A stretch of 64,000 nt of DNA. Source: Haloarcula nitratireducens. GTDB taxonomy: Archaea; Halobacteriota; Halobacteria; Halobacteriales; Haloarculaceae. Positions 53,869 through 62,061 of this stretch are shown here, in pieces. The translations under genes were made by a program, and so were the position numbers. The DNA lies in assembly GCF_019599505.1 (NCBI RefSeq), contig NZ_RKLT01000002.1:558001-622000 (forward strand). Reading direction: 5' to 3'. Under the pieces are notes generated by a model that did no database searches, was not told the DNA's origin, and saw only the letters and a list, made by a program, of their open reading frames with translations. Positions within the stretch are counted from its first letter, which is position 1; every line of letters starts with the position of its first letter.

Positions 53869-54486
53869 ATGTATCTGCTCGGTCATCTCGGAGTCGGACT
53901 GCTCGCGTTCGCGCCGCTGGCCTACCACCTCTGTCGGACCGGCCGCGACCGACTGGCATGCATCGGGACGGCCACGGTACTACTCCTGGCGTCGTCTCCC
54001 GACGTTGACATGTACGTTCCGGGCATCGCCCACCGGGGGATCACCCACACTGTGTGGGCGGCGCTCCTGGTCGGCGCACTGCTCGCGTTCCTCGGTTGGC
54101 GGCTCCACACCGACGATTCCGGCCAGGAGAGAGCCGCCGGGTTCGCCTCCCTGCTCGGGATCACGAGCGTCGGTTCACACCTACTCGGTGACGTACTGAC
54201 GCCGATGGGTATCCGGCCGTTCGCGCCGCTCGTCGAGACCGAGTACACGCTGTCGCTCGTCGCCGCCCGCAACCCCGAGGCGAACCTCCTGCTACTCGTC
54301 GCGGGCGTCCTCTCGGTTTCTCCCTCCTTCGGGCGCGTCTGGGCCCGGGCCGGATATCCGCTCCCATCGTGGCCGGTTCGACTGCCGGGCGGCCGGGCAG
54401 ACGTCGCGTCGTCCGGCCCCGACCCGGTCAGCGAGGATCGAGCGCCGTCGACTCGGCAGCGCTTGCGTGACGACGACTCGCCGTGA
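53869..54486 (+). CDS. DUF457/YdjM-type membrane-bound metal-dependent hydrolase
   Basis: 205 residues from ATG 53869, starting MYLLGHLGVGLLAFAPLAYHLC. The family His/Asp pattern is present: LGHLGVG, SSPDVDMYVPGIAHRGITHTVWAALLVG, and GSHLLGDVLTPMGIRPFAPL. These form a metal-binding intramembrane site. Four or five helices are predicted. The C-terminus is Arg/Pro/Ser-rich. An upstream in-frame extension has poor codon usage. Confidence 0.82.
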   Translation: MYLLGHLGVGLLAFAPLAYHLCRTGRDRLACIGTATVLLLASSPDVDMYVPGIAHRGITHTVWAALLVGALLAFLGWRLHTDDSGQERAAGFASLLGITSVGSHLLGDVLTPMGIRPFAPLVETEYTLSLVAARNPEANLLLLVAGVLSVSPSFGRVWARAGYPLPSWPVRLPGGRADVASSGPDPVSEDRAPSTRQRLRDDDSP

Positions 54487-54543
54487 CGCTCGGGCGACCG
54501 TATCCGAGAGACATACAGGGGGTCCGAACATAGACCGGTCACA

Positions 54544-54606
54544 ATGGCCTATCAGATGCTCACGCACAACCGAGAGACGATGCAAATTCGACGAGGCGTC
54601 CGATGA
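54544..54606 (+). CDS. 20-codon ORF coupled to the next gene
   Basis: Reads MAYQMLTHNRETMQIRRGVR and overlaps the following start as ATGA (54603-54606). It has no recognised family and is probably a leader peptide or a chance frame. Confidence 0.3.
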   Translation: MAYQMLTHNRETMQIRRGVR

Positions 54607-54851
54607 GTCTCTTGGCAGCGATGGTCGTCCTCGTAGTGGGGTTCGTCTCCGGAGTCGTCGTGAGATGGGTCGCCGGTCTCGCCGCGATCATCGCCCTCCT
54701 ATTGGTGATACTCGGGATAGCAGCGCCGGATATCGGACTCGTCGAGTACGTCATCCAGCGGTACTACACCGGCAACGAGCTGTTGTTCCTCGCTGGATTG
54801 CTGTTCGGCATCGACGCCAAACGGACGAAGAAAGTCGTGGTCGAGCGCTGA
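54603..54851 (+). CDS. 82-residue membrane protein
   Basis: Two or three hydrophobic segments: SLLAAMVVLVVGFVSGVVVRWVAGLAAIIALLLVILGIAAPDIG, then GNELLFLAGLLFGIDAKRTKKVVVER. The C-terminal positive cluster suggests a cytoplasmic end. It is coupled to a 20-codon ORF and lies between a DUF457-type and a DUF5783-like gene on the same strand. Function unknown. Confidence 0.6.
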   Translation: MSLLAAMVVLVVGFVSGVVVRWVAGLAAIIALLLVILGIAAPDIGLVEYVIQRYYTGNELLFLAGLLFGIDAKRTKKVVVER

Positions 54852-54915
54852 AACCCCTATATTCGCGCCATCAGCAGTCGCAGCATCTTTTCGTCCGCGC
54901 GGTCTCTCTCCGGTG

Positions 54916-55236
54916 ATGACCGAGTTCGACCCGGAGAAGTTCGAGGACAAGTACGTCCACTACTTCGAGGAACTGGAGACGGCGTATTCGAACGCCTATC
55001 AGAACCTCCACGGCCGGTACGACTCCGAGGTGCTTCGCGGGATCGACCGGCAAATCCTCAGTGAGAGCGAGCCCGTATACGAGGGGGACGGCGAGTTCCG
55101 CGTCGTACTGCCCGATGATGCGTCGGAGCGGGCCGAATCGCTGCCCGGCGACGAGGAGACGTTCGACGCCGTCCTTACCGCCTTTACGGACAACATCGAG
55201 GCCGAGCTTCGCCGTCTCTTCGGGTTCGACTCGTAG
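54916..55236 (+). CDS. DUF5783-like protein
   Basis: 106 residues beginning MTEFDPEKFEDKYVHYFEELETAYSNAYQNLHGRYDSEVL, a conserved haloarchaeal N-terminus. Mostly helical and strongly acidic. ATG 54916 is preferred over the GTG one codon upstream. The rest (LVDRQILSESEPVYEGDGEFRVVLPDD-like) is family-typical. Function unknown. Confidence 0.78.
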   Translation: MTEFDPEKFEDKYVHYFEELETAYSNAYQNLHGRYDSEVLRGIDRQILSESEPVYEGDGEFRVVLPDDASERAESLPGDEETFDAVLTAFTDNIEAELRRLFGFDS

Positions 55237-55276
55237 CCGTGATCGTCCGGCGTTTTGAACCGGATTATAGAGATTA

Positions 55277-55631
55277 GGCGAGAAAACCCACGACTTGTCG
55301 TGGGATGGATCGCCGCACGGTTCGCAACCACTGAAGCTCCAACGTATGAGTGCCCACACTGCGCATCTGTGGAAGTCGGGACGATGGACTCCCATCGAAT
55401 CTCGGCAGTCCACAAACTGGCAGTTGACTCGGTGTCTGCCGCATCAAAAAGTAAGCCTGTGGACAGCGGAACCGACACAAAACAATCAGGTAACTCCGAG
55501 TCTTTCGCAGGATAGGAGTAACGGGGGCGTGGCACTCCCATCGGCACGTCGGGTCGTCAACCCTAAGAGAACAACGAACCGCCCGTTGGTGGGCGTGGGA
55601 AGCCCGCAAGTTTGCTTGTGGGAGGATGTCA
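55277..55631 (+). mobile_element. PATE/MITE-like non-autonomous IS200/IS605-type element, copy B
   Basis: About 355 bp. Left end GAGAAAACCCACGACTTGTC, with hairpin CCCACGAC-TT-GTCGTGGG at 55287-55304. Right end: GGGAAGCCC..., hairpin CCCGCAAG/CTTGTGGG (55603-55622) and GGAGGATGTCACC. No transposase gene. Internal blocks match copy A, which lies inverted at 52579-52900. A short open frame inside it is probably not translated. Confidence 0.7.
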
Positions 55632-55924
55632 CCCCGTCGATGGCGCCAAAGTCGTCGCCGGATCGGTTCCGTTCCGCGCGAACTCGATTCGACAGTCACC
55701 CGGATGCGAGACGAGCGATTGCCTCGCGACCTCGCAGCGAGGAATCACAGTACCGGCGATCGGGGGAAACCCTCGAGCTAAGCCGGATTTCCCGTCGTAA
55801 TATACAGTTGAAACGCACATAATCGGTAAATAATAGACGGTCGGTTCGGACTGTTTCGAGTCGGTTTACCTGCTATCTAAGCGGTATTTAGCCACCACAA
55901 TATAAAGAAATGAGAGGATGAACG
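55632..55924. other. spacer between element B and the deacetylase gene
   Basis: No convincing gene. The last 100 bp are A/T-rich (for example GGTAAATAATAGACGG and CCACAATATAAAG), with TATA-like sequences before the deacetylase start. Confidence 0.4.
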
Positions 55925-57241
55925 ATGGGGCAGATGAAGCGAAACACCAATCGCCGGATGTTCCTCACTGCGGCTACATCGAGTGCTGCCATGTTCGCAG
56001 GTTGTGGCGCACTTGGTGATACCGACCCACAGACCGACAACGCGCCCGCGGGCAACGAGACAGCGACGCCCGCTTCGACGACGGAGAACGGGACCGGAAC
56101 GCCCGAGGAGACGGGCACCCCCACCCAGCAGTTCGATTACACGAACCGGGGAGAGGTCCTCGACGACTTCGAGGACCTCGAGTACTGGGGGACGATCCAG
56201 GGCGACGTCTCCGCGGAGACCGAGGACGTCTTCCGCGGCAGTCAGTCCGTCCGCATCCAGAACCCCTCCGGCGGTGGCGCGGGGATGTATAAGGCCTATC
56301 CCGACGGCCTCGACCTCACGAAGAACAACCTCTCGATCGCCGTGAAGATGGAGAAACCGAGCCCGGGCAAGCTCGCGATGGAGGTCATCGCGCCCGCCCG
56401 GAGCGACCACCTCGTCTGCCGGCGCTACATCCCCGACGCGATGGACGGCTGGATGCGCGTCGATCTGGGCTACACCGGCCTCCGCGGCGACCCGATGATG
56501 GAGAGCGTCCAGGAGCTGCGCATCGTCGTCCTCTCGGACGGCGAACCCATCAACTTCGTCGTCGACGACCTCCGCAAACACCCCAAGCCGACCGATAAGG
56601 GCCGCGTCGTCCTCTCCTTTAGCGACAGTCACGCCTCTCAGTACGACGTGGCGTTCCAGGAGCTCCAGAAGCGCGACATGCCCGCGATGGTCGCCGCGGT
56701 CCCCGACCAGATCAACAGCGACGGCGCGCTCACGACCGGACAGCTCCGCGAGATGCAGGACGCCGGCTGGGACGTCATCTCCTCGCCCCACATCGGCACG
56801 CCCCTGCCGGAACTCTCAGAGGACGAACAGCGCCGCACCATCAAACAGACGAAGGAGTACCTCCGCCTGAAAGGGTTCCGCGAGGGGATGCGGTTCGTGG
56901 CCCTCCCCTACGGGAGCTTCGACAGGACGACGCTCGACCTCGTCGACGAGTTCCACGAGTACGGCTTCGCCTACGGCGCGTGTCCCAACATCGTCCCACC
57001 GGTCGGGAAAGAGGCCGTCTCGACGGTCGGCGGCTCGGACCTGAACGGCGCGGCCCGGATGATCAACCTCGCGGCGAAGTACAACCAGCTCACCGTCGTC
57101 AACTTCGCCGACATCGGCGAGGGTCAGGACGTCGACAAGGAGCACCTCAACCACCTCCTGGACATCATCGAGGACTGGCAGCGCCAGGACAAGCTCGAAG
57201 TCACCACGCCCTCCGGCCTCCTCAAGCTACAGCAGTCCTGA
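55925..57241 (+). CDS. polysaccharide-deacetylase-like lipoprotein
   Basis: 438 residues. Signal MKRNTNRRMFLTAATSSAAMFAGCGALGD with twin Arg and lipobox Cys, then a Thr/Glu linker. About residues 75-220 look like a carbohydrate-binding jelly roll (LDDFEDLEYWGTIQGDVSAETEDVFRGSQSVRI). The NodB-like part starts GRVVLSFSDSHASQYDVAFQELQKRDMPAMVAAVPDQI, but the usual first motif TFDDG is degenerate (FSDSH) and the HxxxH motif is reduced to SSPHIGTPL. Activity may therefore be lost. Many haloarchaea encode similar paralogues. Confidence 0.82.
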   Translation: MGQMKRNTNRRMFLTAATSSAAMFAGCGALGDTDPQTDNAPAGNETATPASTTENGTGTPEETGTPTQQFDYTNRGEVLDDFEDLEYWGTIQGDVSAETEDVFRGSQSVRIQNPSGGGAGMYKAYPDGLDLTKNNLSIAVKMEKPSPGKLAMEVIAPARSDHLVCRRYIPDAMDGWMRVDLGYTGLRGDPMMESVQELRIVVLSDGEPINFVVDDLRKHPKPTDKGRVVLSFSDSHASQYDVAFQELQKRDMPAMVAAVPDQINSDGALTTGQLREMQDAGWDVISSPHIGTPLPELSEDEQRRTIKQTKEYLRLKGFREGMRFVALPYGSFDRTTLDLVDEFHEYGFAYGACPNIVPPVGKEAVSTVGGSDLNGAARMINLAAKYNQLTVVNFADIGEGQDVDKEHLNHLLDIIEDWQRQDKLEVTTPSGLLKLQQS

Positions 57242-57260
57242 GACGCCGGTTGTGAAGTAC

Positions 57261-57300
57261 CTCGGGGACAAGCCCCGAGGCACTCGCCTCGCTTATCTGT
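57261..57300 (+). repeat. 40-nt end-type hairpin, copy 1
   Basis: CTCGGGGACAAGCCCCGAGG, then CACTCGCCTCGCTTAT. An almost identical copy is in inverted orientation at 60528-60567. The hairpin looks like a transposon end, and the pair brackets a DUF5995/Usp/APC gene block. Confidence 0.55.
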
Positions 57301-57339
57301 CGACAGAAGCGACCCCTCAGCGAGTCGCTCGCAGCGAGA

Positions 57340-58278
57340 TCAATCGACGCTATCGAGACGCGTCCGTAGCGCCTCGATCGAGTCGGTGACGTCCATCCCC
57401 TCTCGTTCGAAGCGTTCGAGCCGCTCTAGGAGTTCTGAGTCGGCACCCGGACCGCGAAGAAACGCCGCCCAGCCGGTAGCAGTCGTCCGTAGCATCCAGT
57501 GTGTGACCGGCCACAGCGGCGACCATCTGGTGGCGGACAATACGACAGCGACTCGCCACGCGTGTTCGCGCCCCTCTGTGAGGCCGAGCAGCGAGAGTCG
57601 CTCGTCCAGCCGTCCGAGCGTGGTGTCGATGTCTTCGATTCCCGGCGCGTACATCGCTGCCAGGGTCGACTGCTGGGTATCGACGAGACGAGCGAGGATC
57701 TCGTTGACGGCGCAGTGATCGGCGTATTTCGATGGTCGATCCGGGTCGATGCCGACGTCTCGGAGCGTCAGCGCGAGGTCGTAGTTGATGTGCGCGTTGA
57801 TGCCCAGAAAGGCGTCCTGTATCACGAGGGCGTCACCGCGGTACGCCGTTCCGAAGGCGATACGCCAGGGACCGGGGACGCTATCGAGATCGCCGGCTTC
57901 GAACGCCAGGAAGGCACGTCGATAGTAGTTCGCGAACGCGACCGTGTAGGCGCGCATCCACGCCGGATTCTCGAAGTCGCCGCGGCCGATGCCCGCTCGG
58001 ATCTGTCGGGTCATGCGACTGTAGACGGTGAGAAATACCGACCGCCGGTCGCCGCGAGCGACGAGGAGCGCTTCGAGGTGACGGAGGCCTTCGAAGGCGT
58101 CGTCGACCGATGTATAGGGAGCCGCGACGGCCGAGACGAGTTCGTCGTCCGGTATGTCGGGAGGTTCGCACCGGCTGTAGTCGTGGCGAATCACGCCCAG
58201 TAGCCCCCGAACCTGCTTGAGAACCACGAGGTCCGTGAGTCCGCCGAACGGCCGCCGAGCGGTACCGGAGACGCTCAT
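57340..58278 (-). CDS. DUF5995-like protein
   Basis: 312 residues. Has LVVLKQVRGLLGVIRHDY and an internal motif FLGINAHINYDLALTL characteristic of DUF5995, where the His and Asn residues are conserved. All-helical prediction. It may be an enzyme but no reaction is known. It lies just inside the 57261/60528 inverted repeat pair and is transcribed leftward like the following genes. Confidence 0.8.
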   Translation of the reverse strand: MSVSGTARRPFGGLTDLVVLKQVRGLLGVIRHDYSRCEPPDIPDDELVSAVAAPYTSVDDAFEGLRHLEALLVARGDRRSVFLTVYSRMTRQIRAGIGRGDFENPAWMRAYTVAFANYYRRAFLAFEAGDLDSVPGPWRIAFGTAYRGDALVIQDAFLGINAHINYDLALTLRDVGIDPDRPSKYADHCAVNEILARLVDTQQSTLAAMYAPGIEDIDTTLGRLDERLSLLGLTEGREHAWRVAVVLSATRWSPLWPVTHWMLRTTATGWAAFLRGPGADSELLERLERFEREGMDVTDSIEALRTRLDSVD

Positions 58279-58363
58279 GCTACTCTATCTACTCGCCAGA
58301 TAATAGCTACTTCGTATAGAGTTGTCTGCCGTCTGCTCTCTTTTCGATACTGAGAGCGGACAC

Positions 58364-59062
58364 CTACTCGGCAGGTGCCTCGGCGTATCGAACGACGAGA
58401 ACGGGGCCGACCGATTCCGAGGCGACGCGCTCGGACTCCTCTCCGAAAACGAGTGACCGGAACGACGGTGCTCGTTCACCCATGACGATCACGTCGTGTC
58501 CCGGAACCTCGTCGATAAGGGCCGCAAATGGGGATCTTCCGACGGCAGCCGTCGTCCGCACGCTGATTCCACTGCTCCGGAGGGCCTCCGCTGCGGTATC
58601 GAGGCGTTCCGTGGCCGCGTCCCCGTTCTTGGTGGCGAGGAACAACGTCACACCGATGTCACGGTCACCGACGAGAGCCTCCACGAACGAGAGGATGCGC
58701 TCGACGGCGACATCGCCCGACAGCGGAACAAGGATCTGGTCGACGTCGCCGGTCGCTCCCGAGATGGCTAACGCCTGCGCGTCGACCTCGTCGGCGACTC
58801 GGTCGACAGTCTGTTCGCGGTCGTGCGTGAACACGAGTCGGTGGTCGGCAGCGCCGCCGGCCGTCCGAAACTCTTCGGTCAAATCCGCTAACGCAGCGGT
58901 GGCACGGTCCTCGTACTGGAGCCTGGCCTGGTCCGGCGACGTTTGCTCGGGCAGGACGTGATAGCCGAGCACGGTCACGTCGACGGTCCCGAGCAGGTTC
59001 ATCAACCCGGGAGAGACCGCCTCGCCTTCGAGCACAGCGACGGGAACGAGCACGCGAGTCAT
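58364..59062 (-). CDS. universal stress protein (two Usp-like halves)
   Basis: 232 residues from ATG 59062. MTRVLVPVAVLEGEAVSPGLMNLLGTVDVTVLGYHVLP is a Usp beta-1/alpha-1; the second half begins DVDQILVPLSGDVAVERILSFVEALVGDRDIGVTLFLATKNG, and HDVIVMGERAPSFRSLVFGEESERVASESVGPVLVV is the usual nucleotide-binding GX2GX9GS-like end. Its start overlaps the permease stop (TAATG), forming an operon. It may regulate the permease. Confidence 0.85.
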   Translation of the reverse strand: MTRVLVPVAVLEGEAVSPGLMNLLGTVDVTVLGYHVLPEQTSPDQARLQYEDRATAALADLTEEFRTAGGAADHRLVFTHDREQTVDRVADEVDAQALAISGATGDVDQILVPLSGDVAVERILSFVEALVGDRDIGVTLFLATKNGDAATERLDTAAEALRSSGISVRTTAAVGRSPFAALIDEVPGHDVIVMGERAPSFRSLVFGEESERVASESVGPVLVVRYAEAPAE

Positions 59063-60486
59063 TACAAGGCCCCTTTGAGAGTCACGTCCCGAGCGTAATA
59101 GAAGTACCACCCGGTGGTCGCCAGAATGACGAACACGCCGACGAGGATGGAGGCCGGGTTCATGAACGCGATGAGCGCGAAACTCGCGACTGCGCCGACG
59201 ACGGGAACGATCGGGCCGCCGGGAACGCGGAAGTCAGGATCGTACCACTCGGGTTCGTCACGACGAATCGCCACCAGTGCGACGCAGATCAACCCGTACA
59301 TGATCAAGTGGAGAAACGAGGCGACCTCCGCGAGTAACTGGACCTCTCGGGTCGCAGCCAGCACGATAATCGGCCCACCGGCCATCCCCAGGGCCACGTG
59401 AGGCGTTCCGTAGCGCAGGTTGATCCGGCCGGCCCACCGCGGCAAGAGCGCGTCCTTCGAAACGCCGTAAATCGCCCGAGAGGTGCTCAGAATCGACGCG
59501 TTCGCCGAGGACATCGTCGCGAGCAGTCCGCCGACGATGATGACGAGCGCGCCGCCGAGACCGAGCAGCTCGCGGCCGACTTCGACCATCGCCGTCTCGC
59601 CGAAGGTCCCGAGCTGGGCCCGGTCGAAGATACTCGTCGCGACGAAGATCGTCAGGACGTACATGACTGTGACGATCAGGACGGACCCAATCATCGCCAG
59701 CGGGAGGTTTCGACCCGGTCGCTTGATCTCTCCAGCGACAGTCGCGACCTGCGCGAATCCCAGATACGAGGTGAAAACGAGCGCAGCCGTAGACAGTATC
59801 GGCAACGCCGCCCAGCGGTCGGCCTCGGTCCCTCCGGACGCCTCGGCGCCGACGACGCCCAGCACGTCTAGTAACCCGAACGCCAGGAAGGCCGCGAGCA
59901 TCGACAACAGCAGCGCGACGATTCCGTTTTGGAGCTTCGCCGCGTTCTCCGTTCCGGTAACGTTCAGCACGGTGAATCCGATACCGGACACTACAGCGAG
60001 TACGGAGACGAAGCCGCCCGAGCTTTCCCCGACGGTAATCCCGATCAGGGCGAGCGCGTCGAGCGCGTAAAACCCCAATCCAACCAGATAGAAGGCCGTT
60101 GCGAACACGAGACCGAGCCAGAGCGAGAGTCCGACGACAGTCCCGGCGAGCGTCCCAAGTCCCCGAGAGATGAAGTAGTAGCCACCGCCGCTTTTCGGCA
60201 TCGCGGTGGCCAACTCGGAGGTAGGTAACGCGACGAGCAGCGCTACGACACCGCTAACCGCGAAGGAGGCCGTCGCTGCCGTCCCGACTTCGGCGCCCGC
60301 AAGCCCCGGGAACACGAAGATACCGGCGCCGATCATCGTCCCGATACCGATCGCGAGGCCGCCCACGAGGCCGAGCGTCCGTTCGAGTTCGGCGTCGTCG
60401 GTGATCGTCGCTTCGTCGGTTTCGACGACGGTCTCTGAGACCGGGGCCTCCCCCTCGATGTTAGTCCCGCTCGGTTCGGTGCTCAT
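59062..60486 (-). CDS. APC-family amino acid permease
   Basis: 474 residues with about twelve helices. ERTLGLVGGLAIGIGTMIGAGIFVFPGLAG is the canonical TM1 (GIGTMIGAGIF), and GGGYYFISRGLGTLAGTVVGLSLWLGLVF the TM3 region. The first about 45 residues are polar and acidic. Translation is coupled to the downstream Usp gene. Substrate unknown. ATG 60486 is preferred to an upstream in-frame Met. Confidence 0.92.
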   Translation of the reverse strand: MSTEPSGTNIEGEAPVSETVVETDEATITDDAELERTLGLVGGLAIGIGTMIGAGIFVFPGLAGAEVGTAATASFAVSGVVALLVALPTSELATAMPKSGGGYYFISRGLGTLAGTVVGLSLWLGLVFATAFYLVGLGFYALDALALIGITVGESSGGFVSVLAVVSGIGFTVLNVTGTENAAKLQNGIVALLLSMLAAFLAFGLLDVLGVVGAEASGGTEADRWAALPILSTAALVFTSYLGFAQVATVAGEIKRPGRNLPLAMIGSVLIVTVMYVLTIFVATSIFDRAQLGTFGETAMVEVGRELLGLGGALVIIVGGLLATMSSANASILSTSRAIYGVSKDALLPRWAGRINLRYGTPHVALGMAGGPIIVLAATREVQLLAEVASFLHLIMYGLICVALVAIRRDEPEWYDPDFRVPGGPIVPVVGAVASFALIAFMNPASILVGVFVILATTGWYFYYARDVTLKGAL

Positions 60487-60527
60487 ACAGAGACGTTGCA
60501 CGCTGCTGGCCCTTCAATAGTCTTCTA

Positions 60528-60567
60528 CAAATAAGCGAGGCGAGTGCCTCGGGGCTCGACCCCGAGC
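60528..60567 (-). repeat. 40-nt end-type hairpin, copy 2 (inverted)
   Basis: On the minus strand it reads CTCGGGGTCGAGCCCCGAGG, then CACTCGCCTCGCTTATTTGT, matching 57261-57300 except for the loop and last bases. Confidence 0.55.
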
Positions 60568-60899
60568 CGGTTCACCAATCACGTTCGCACGAGCGGAACG
60601 ACGACAACCTCCTTGCTGGTGGCGGCTCGCTATTCTATGGAAAGGAAGTATCTGACCGGCTCGTGCCCCTTCTTCAGCGCGGGCGCTGAAACCAATCGCC
60701 ACCGGAGCGAGTCAATAAGGTCACGTCTCGGGAGTATCGACGCGATCGAAACCGCCCCGGTACGAAGCACTCGACATCTCGCTGTGTGACGAGGACGGTC
60801 CCGTCCGAAGCGAGCGCGACGACGTCCCGAGAACCACGAATACATCGTCACCGTCGAAGACGGCGGGCCAGTGACCCGCAACTGTCTAGCGGACGGCCG
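60568..60899. other. spacer with no supported gene
   Basis: Frames here are broken and lack start context or family motifs. A short translated-looking stretch (ENHEYIVTVEDGGPVTR) near 60840 may be a remnant of a lost gene, but it is too short to assign. Confidence 0.35.
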
Positions 60900-61193
60900 T
60901 CAGCGAACGGTGCGGTATCCGATACCGGCGACGACGGCGACGGCGTAGCTCCCCAGTAAGAACGGCGCCCAGAACAGCCAGAGGGCGTAGTTCGGGAACA
61001 GGTAGCTCCCAACGGAACTGCCGATCATCATCACGAGGTAGCCAGGATACGCCAACGGCGTCAGTAGTCGGCCGTCCAGACTGCCGACGACGAGTGGGAT
61101 AGTAAGGAGGGAAAATACAGTCACGACGACGCGGCCGGCGAACACCGTCCGGAGATGCCGAAAGTCGAATCCGCCCGAAGTTGCGTCGCTCAT
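60900..61193 (-). CDS. 97-residue membrane protein
   Basis: Three helices: VVVTVFSLLTIPLVVGSLDG, PLAYPGYLVMMIGSSVGSYLF, LWLFWAPFLLGSYAVAVVAGIGY. It starts at ATG 61193 overlapping the desuccinylase-like gene stop by 4 bp. Function unknown, but coupling suggests a shared role. Confidence 0.65.
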   Translation of the reverse strand: MSDATSGGFDFRHLRTVFAGRVVVTVFSLLTIPLVVGSLDGRLLTPLAYPGYLVMMIGSSVGSYLFPNYALWLFWAPFLLGSYAVAVVAGIGYRTVR

Positions 61194-62014
61194 CTGCGCC
61201 CGTCACCCGCCGTACTCTCGACCCGCCCGTCACGCCGCGGGATGCCGTGTTTCGCCAACAGCGTCTCGGCGACGAGGGACGTCCAGCGCGCCGCAGTCGG
61301 CGGGTCGAGGATGAACTTCGTCGACTCGACGATGTACCCCGGGCGGTCGAGGTCACCCGCGACTTTGTCGACGAGGAGCGGCGAGGCCCCGTCGAGGAGG
61401 TTCCCCCGCTCGTAGCGATGATACGGCATGTACCACGGGACGACGGTGTCGTTCGCGGTCTCGATGGCCGCCCGCGCGTACGTCGGTGCCGGGTCGACTA
61501 CCGTCGGGAAGACCGCCTGCCCGACGGCCGATTCGTGGGTTCGATACACGCCTTTCGAGGAGTGTAAATCGAGGACGACGTCGGGGTTGGCACTCTCGAT
61601 CAGTCGCCAGATGGACCGCGCGAGTTTCGTCTCCGCTTCCCGACCCGTGGGGAACTTCCGATTCAGGTCACCGTCGTCGTTGTGCCGGGTCCCTCGCTCG
61701 ATGGCCGGTCGGTTCGCCTCCGGAAGGACGACCAGTTTCCCGGCGTCGAACTGCCAGGAGGCGACGTCGCTCGCCGCCCGATACCCGCTCGGTTCGTCAC
61801 CGTGCATCCCGCCGACGACGACGGCCGCGGGGCCGTCGTTCGGCGCATCGATGGTGACCACGTCCGTCGCGTAGTTCGTCCCCGCAAGGAGCGTCTCCGT
61901 CGTGCGCGTCCCTCCACTTGCCTGCGTCGCCGTCGTAGCCGTCGCCCCGACGGTCCCGAGAAGCGTCGCCCCACCGAGGGCCGCCGAGTGCGCGAGGAAC
62001 GTCCGTCGTTTCAT
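61190..62014 (-). CDS. Tat-exported AspA/AstE-type zinc deacylase-like protein
   Basis: 274 residues. Tat signal MKRRTFLAHSAALGGATLLG. Zinc ligands: His71, Glu74 (GGMHGDEPSG) and His151 (VVLDLHSSKG), with DLNRKF at 116-121 as in succinylglutamate desuccinylase/aspartoacylase proteins. The catalytic Glu is probably in YIVESTKF. It likely hydrolyses an amide or peptide outside the cytoplasm. It is divergent from the TnpB element, whose left end is about 50 bp upstream. Confidence 0.83.
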   Translation of the reverse strand: MKRRTFLAHSAALGGATLLGTVGATATTATQASGGTRTTETLLAGTNYATDVVTIDAPNDGPAAVVVGGMHGDEPSGYRAASDVASWQFDAGKLVVLPEANRPAIERGTRHNDDGDLNRKFPTGREAETKLARSIWRLIESANPDVVLDLHSSKGVYRTHESAVGQAVFPTVVDPAPTYARAAIETANDTVVPWYMPYHRYERGNLLDGASPLLVDKVAGDLDRPGYIVESTKFILDPPTAARWTSLVAETLLAKHGIPRRDGRVESTAGDGRR

Positions 62015-62061
62015 TGTGAGTGCTAGCTTTCACGAGTGGAAAATTATAAAGAGCAAGGAGA

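Noticed and set aside
55255..55515. 86-residue frame inside element B with CPHC-like Cys
   Set aside because: It crosses the element end hairpin and is not kept in copy A, so it is unlikely to be a gene.
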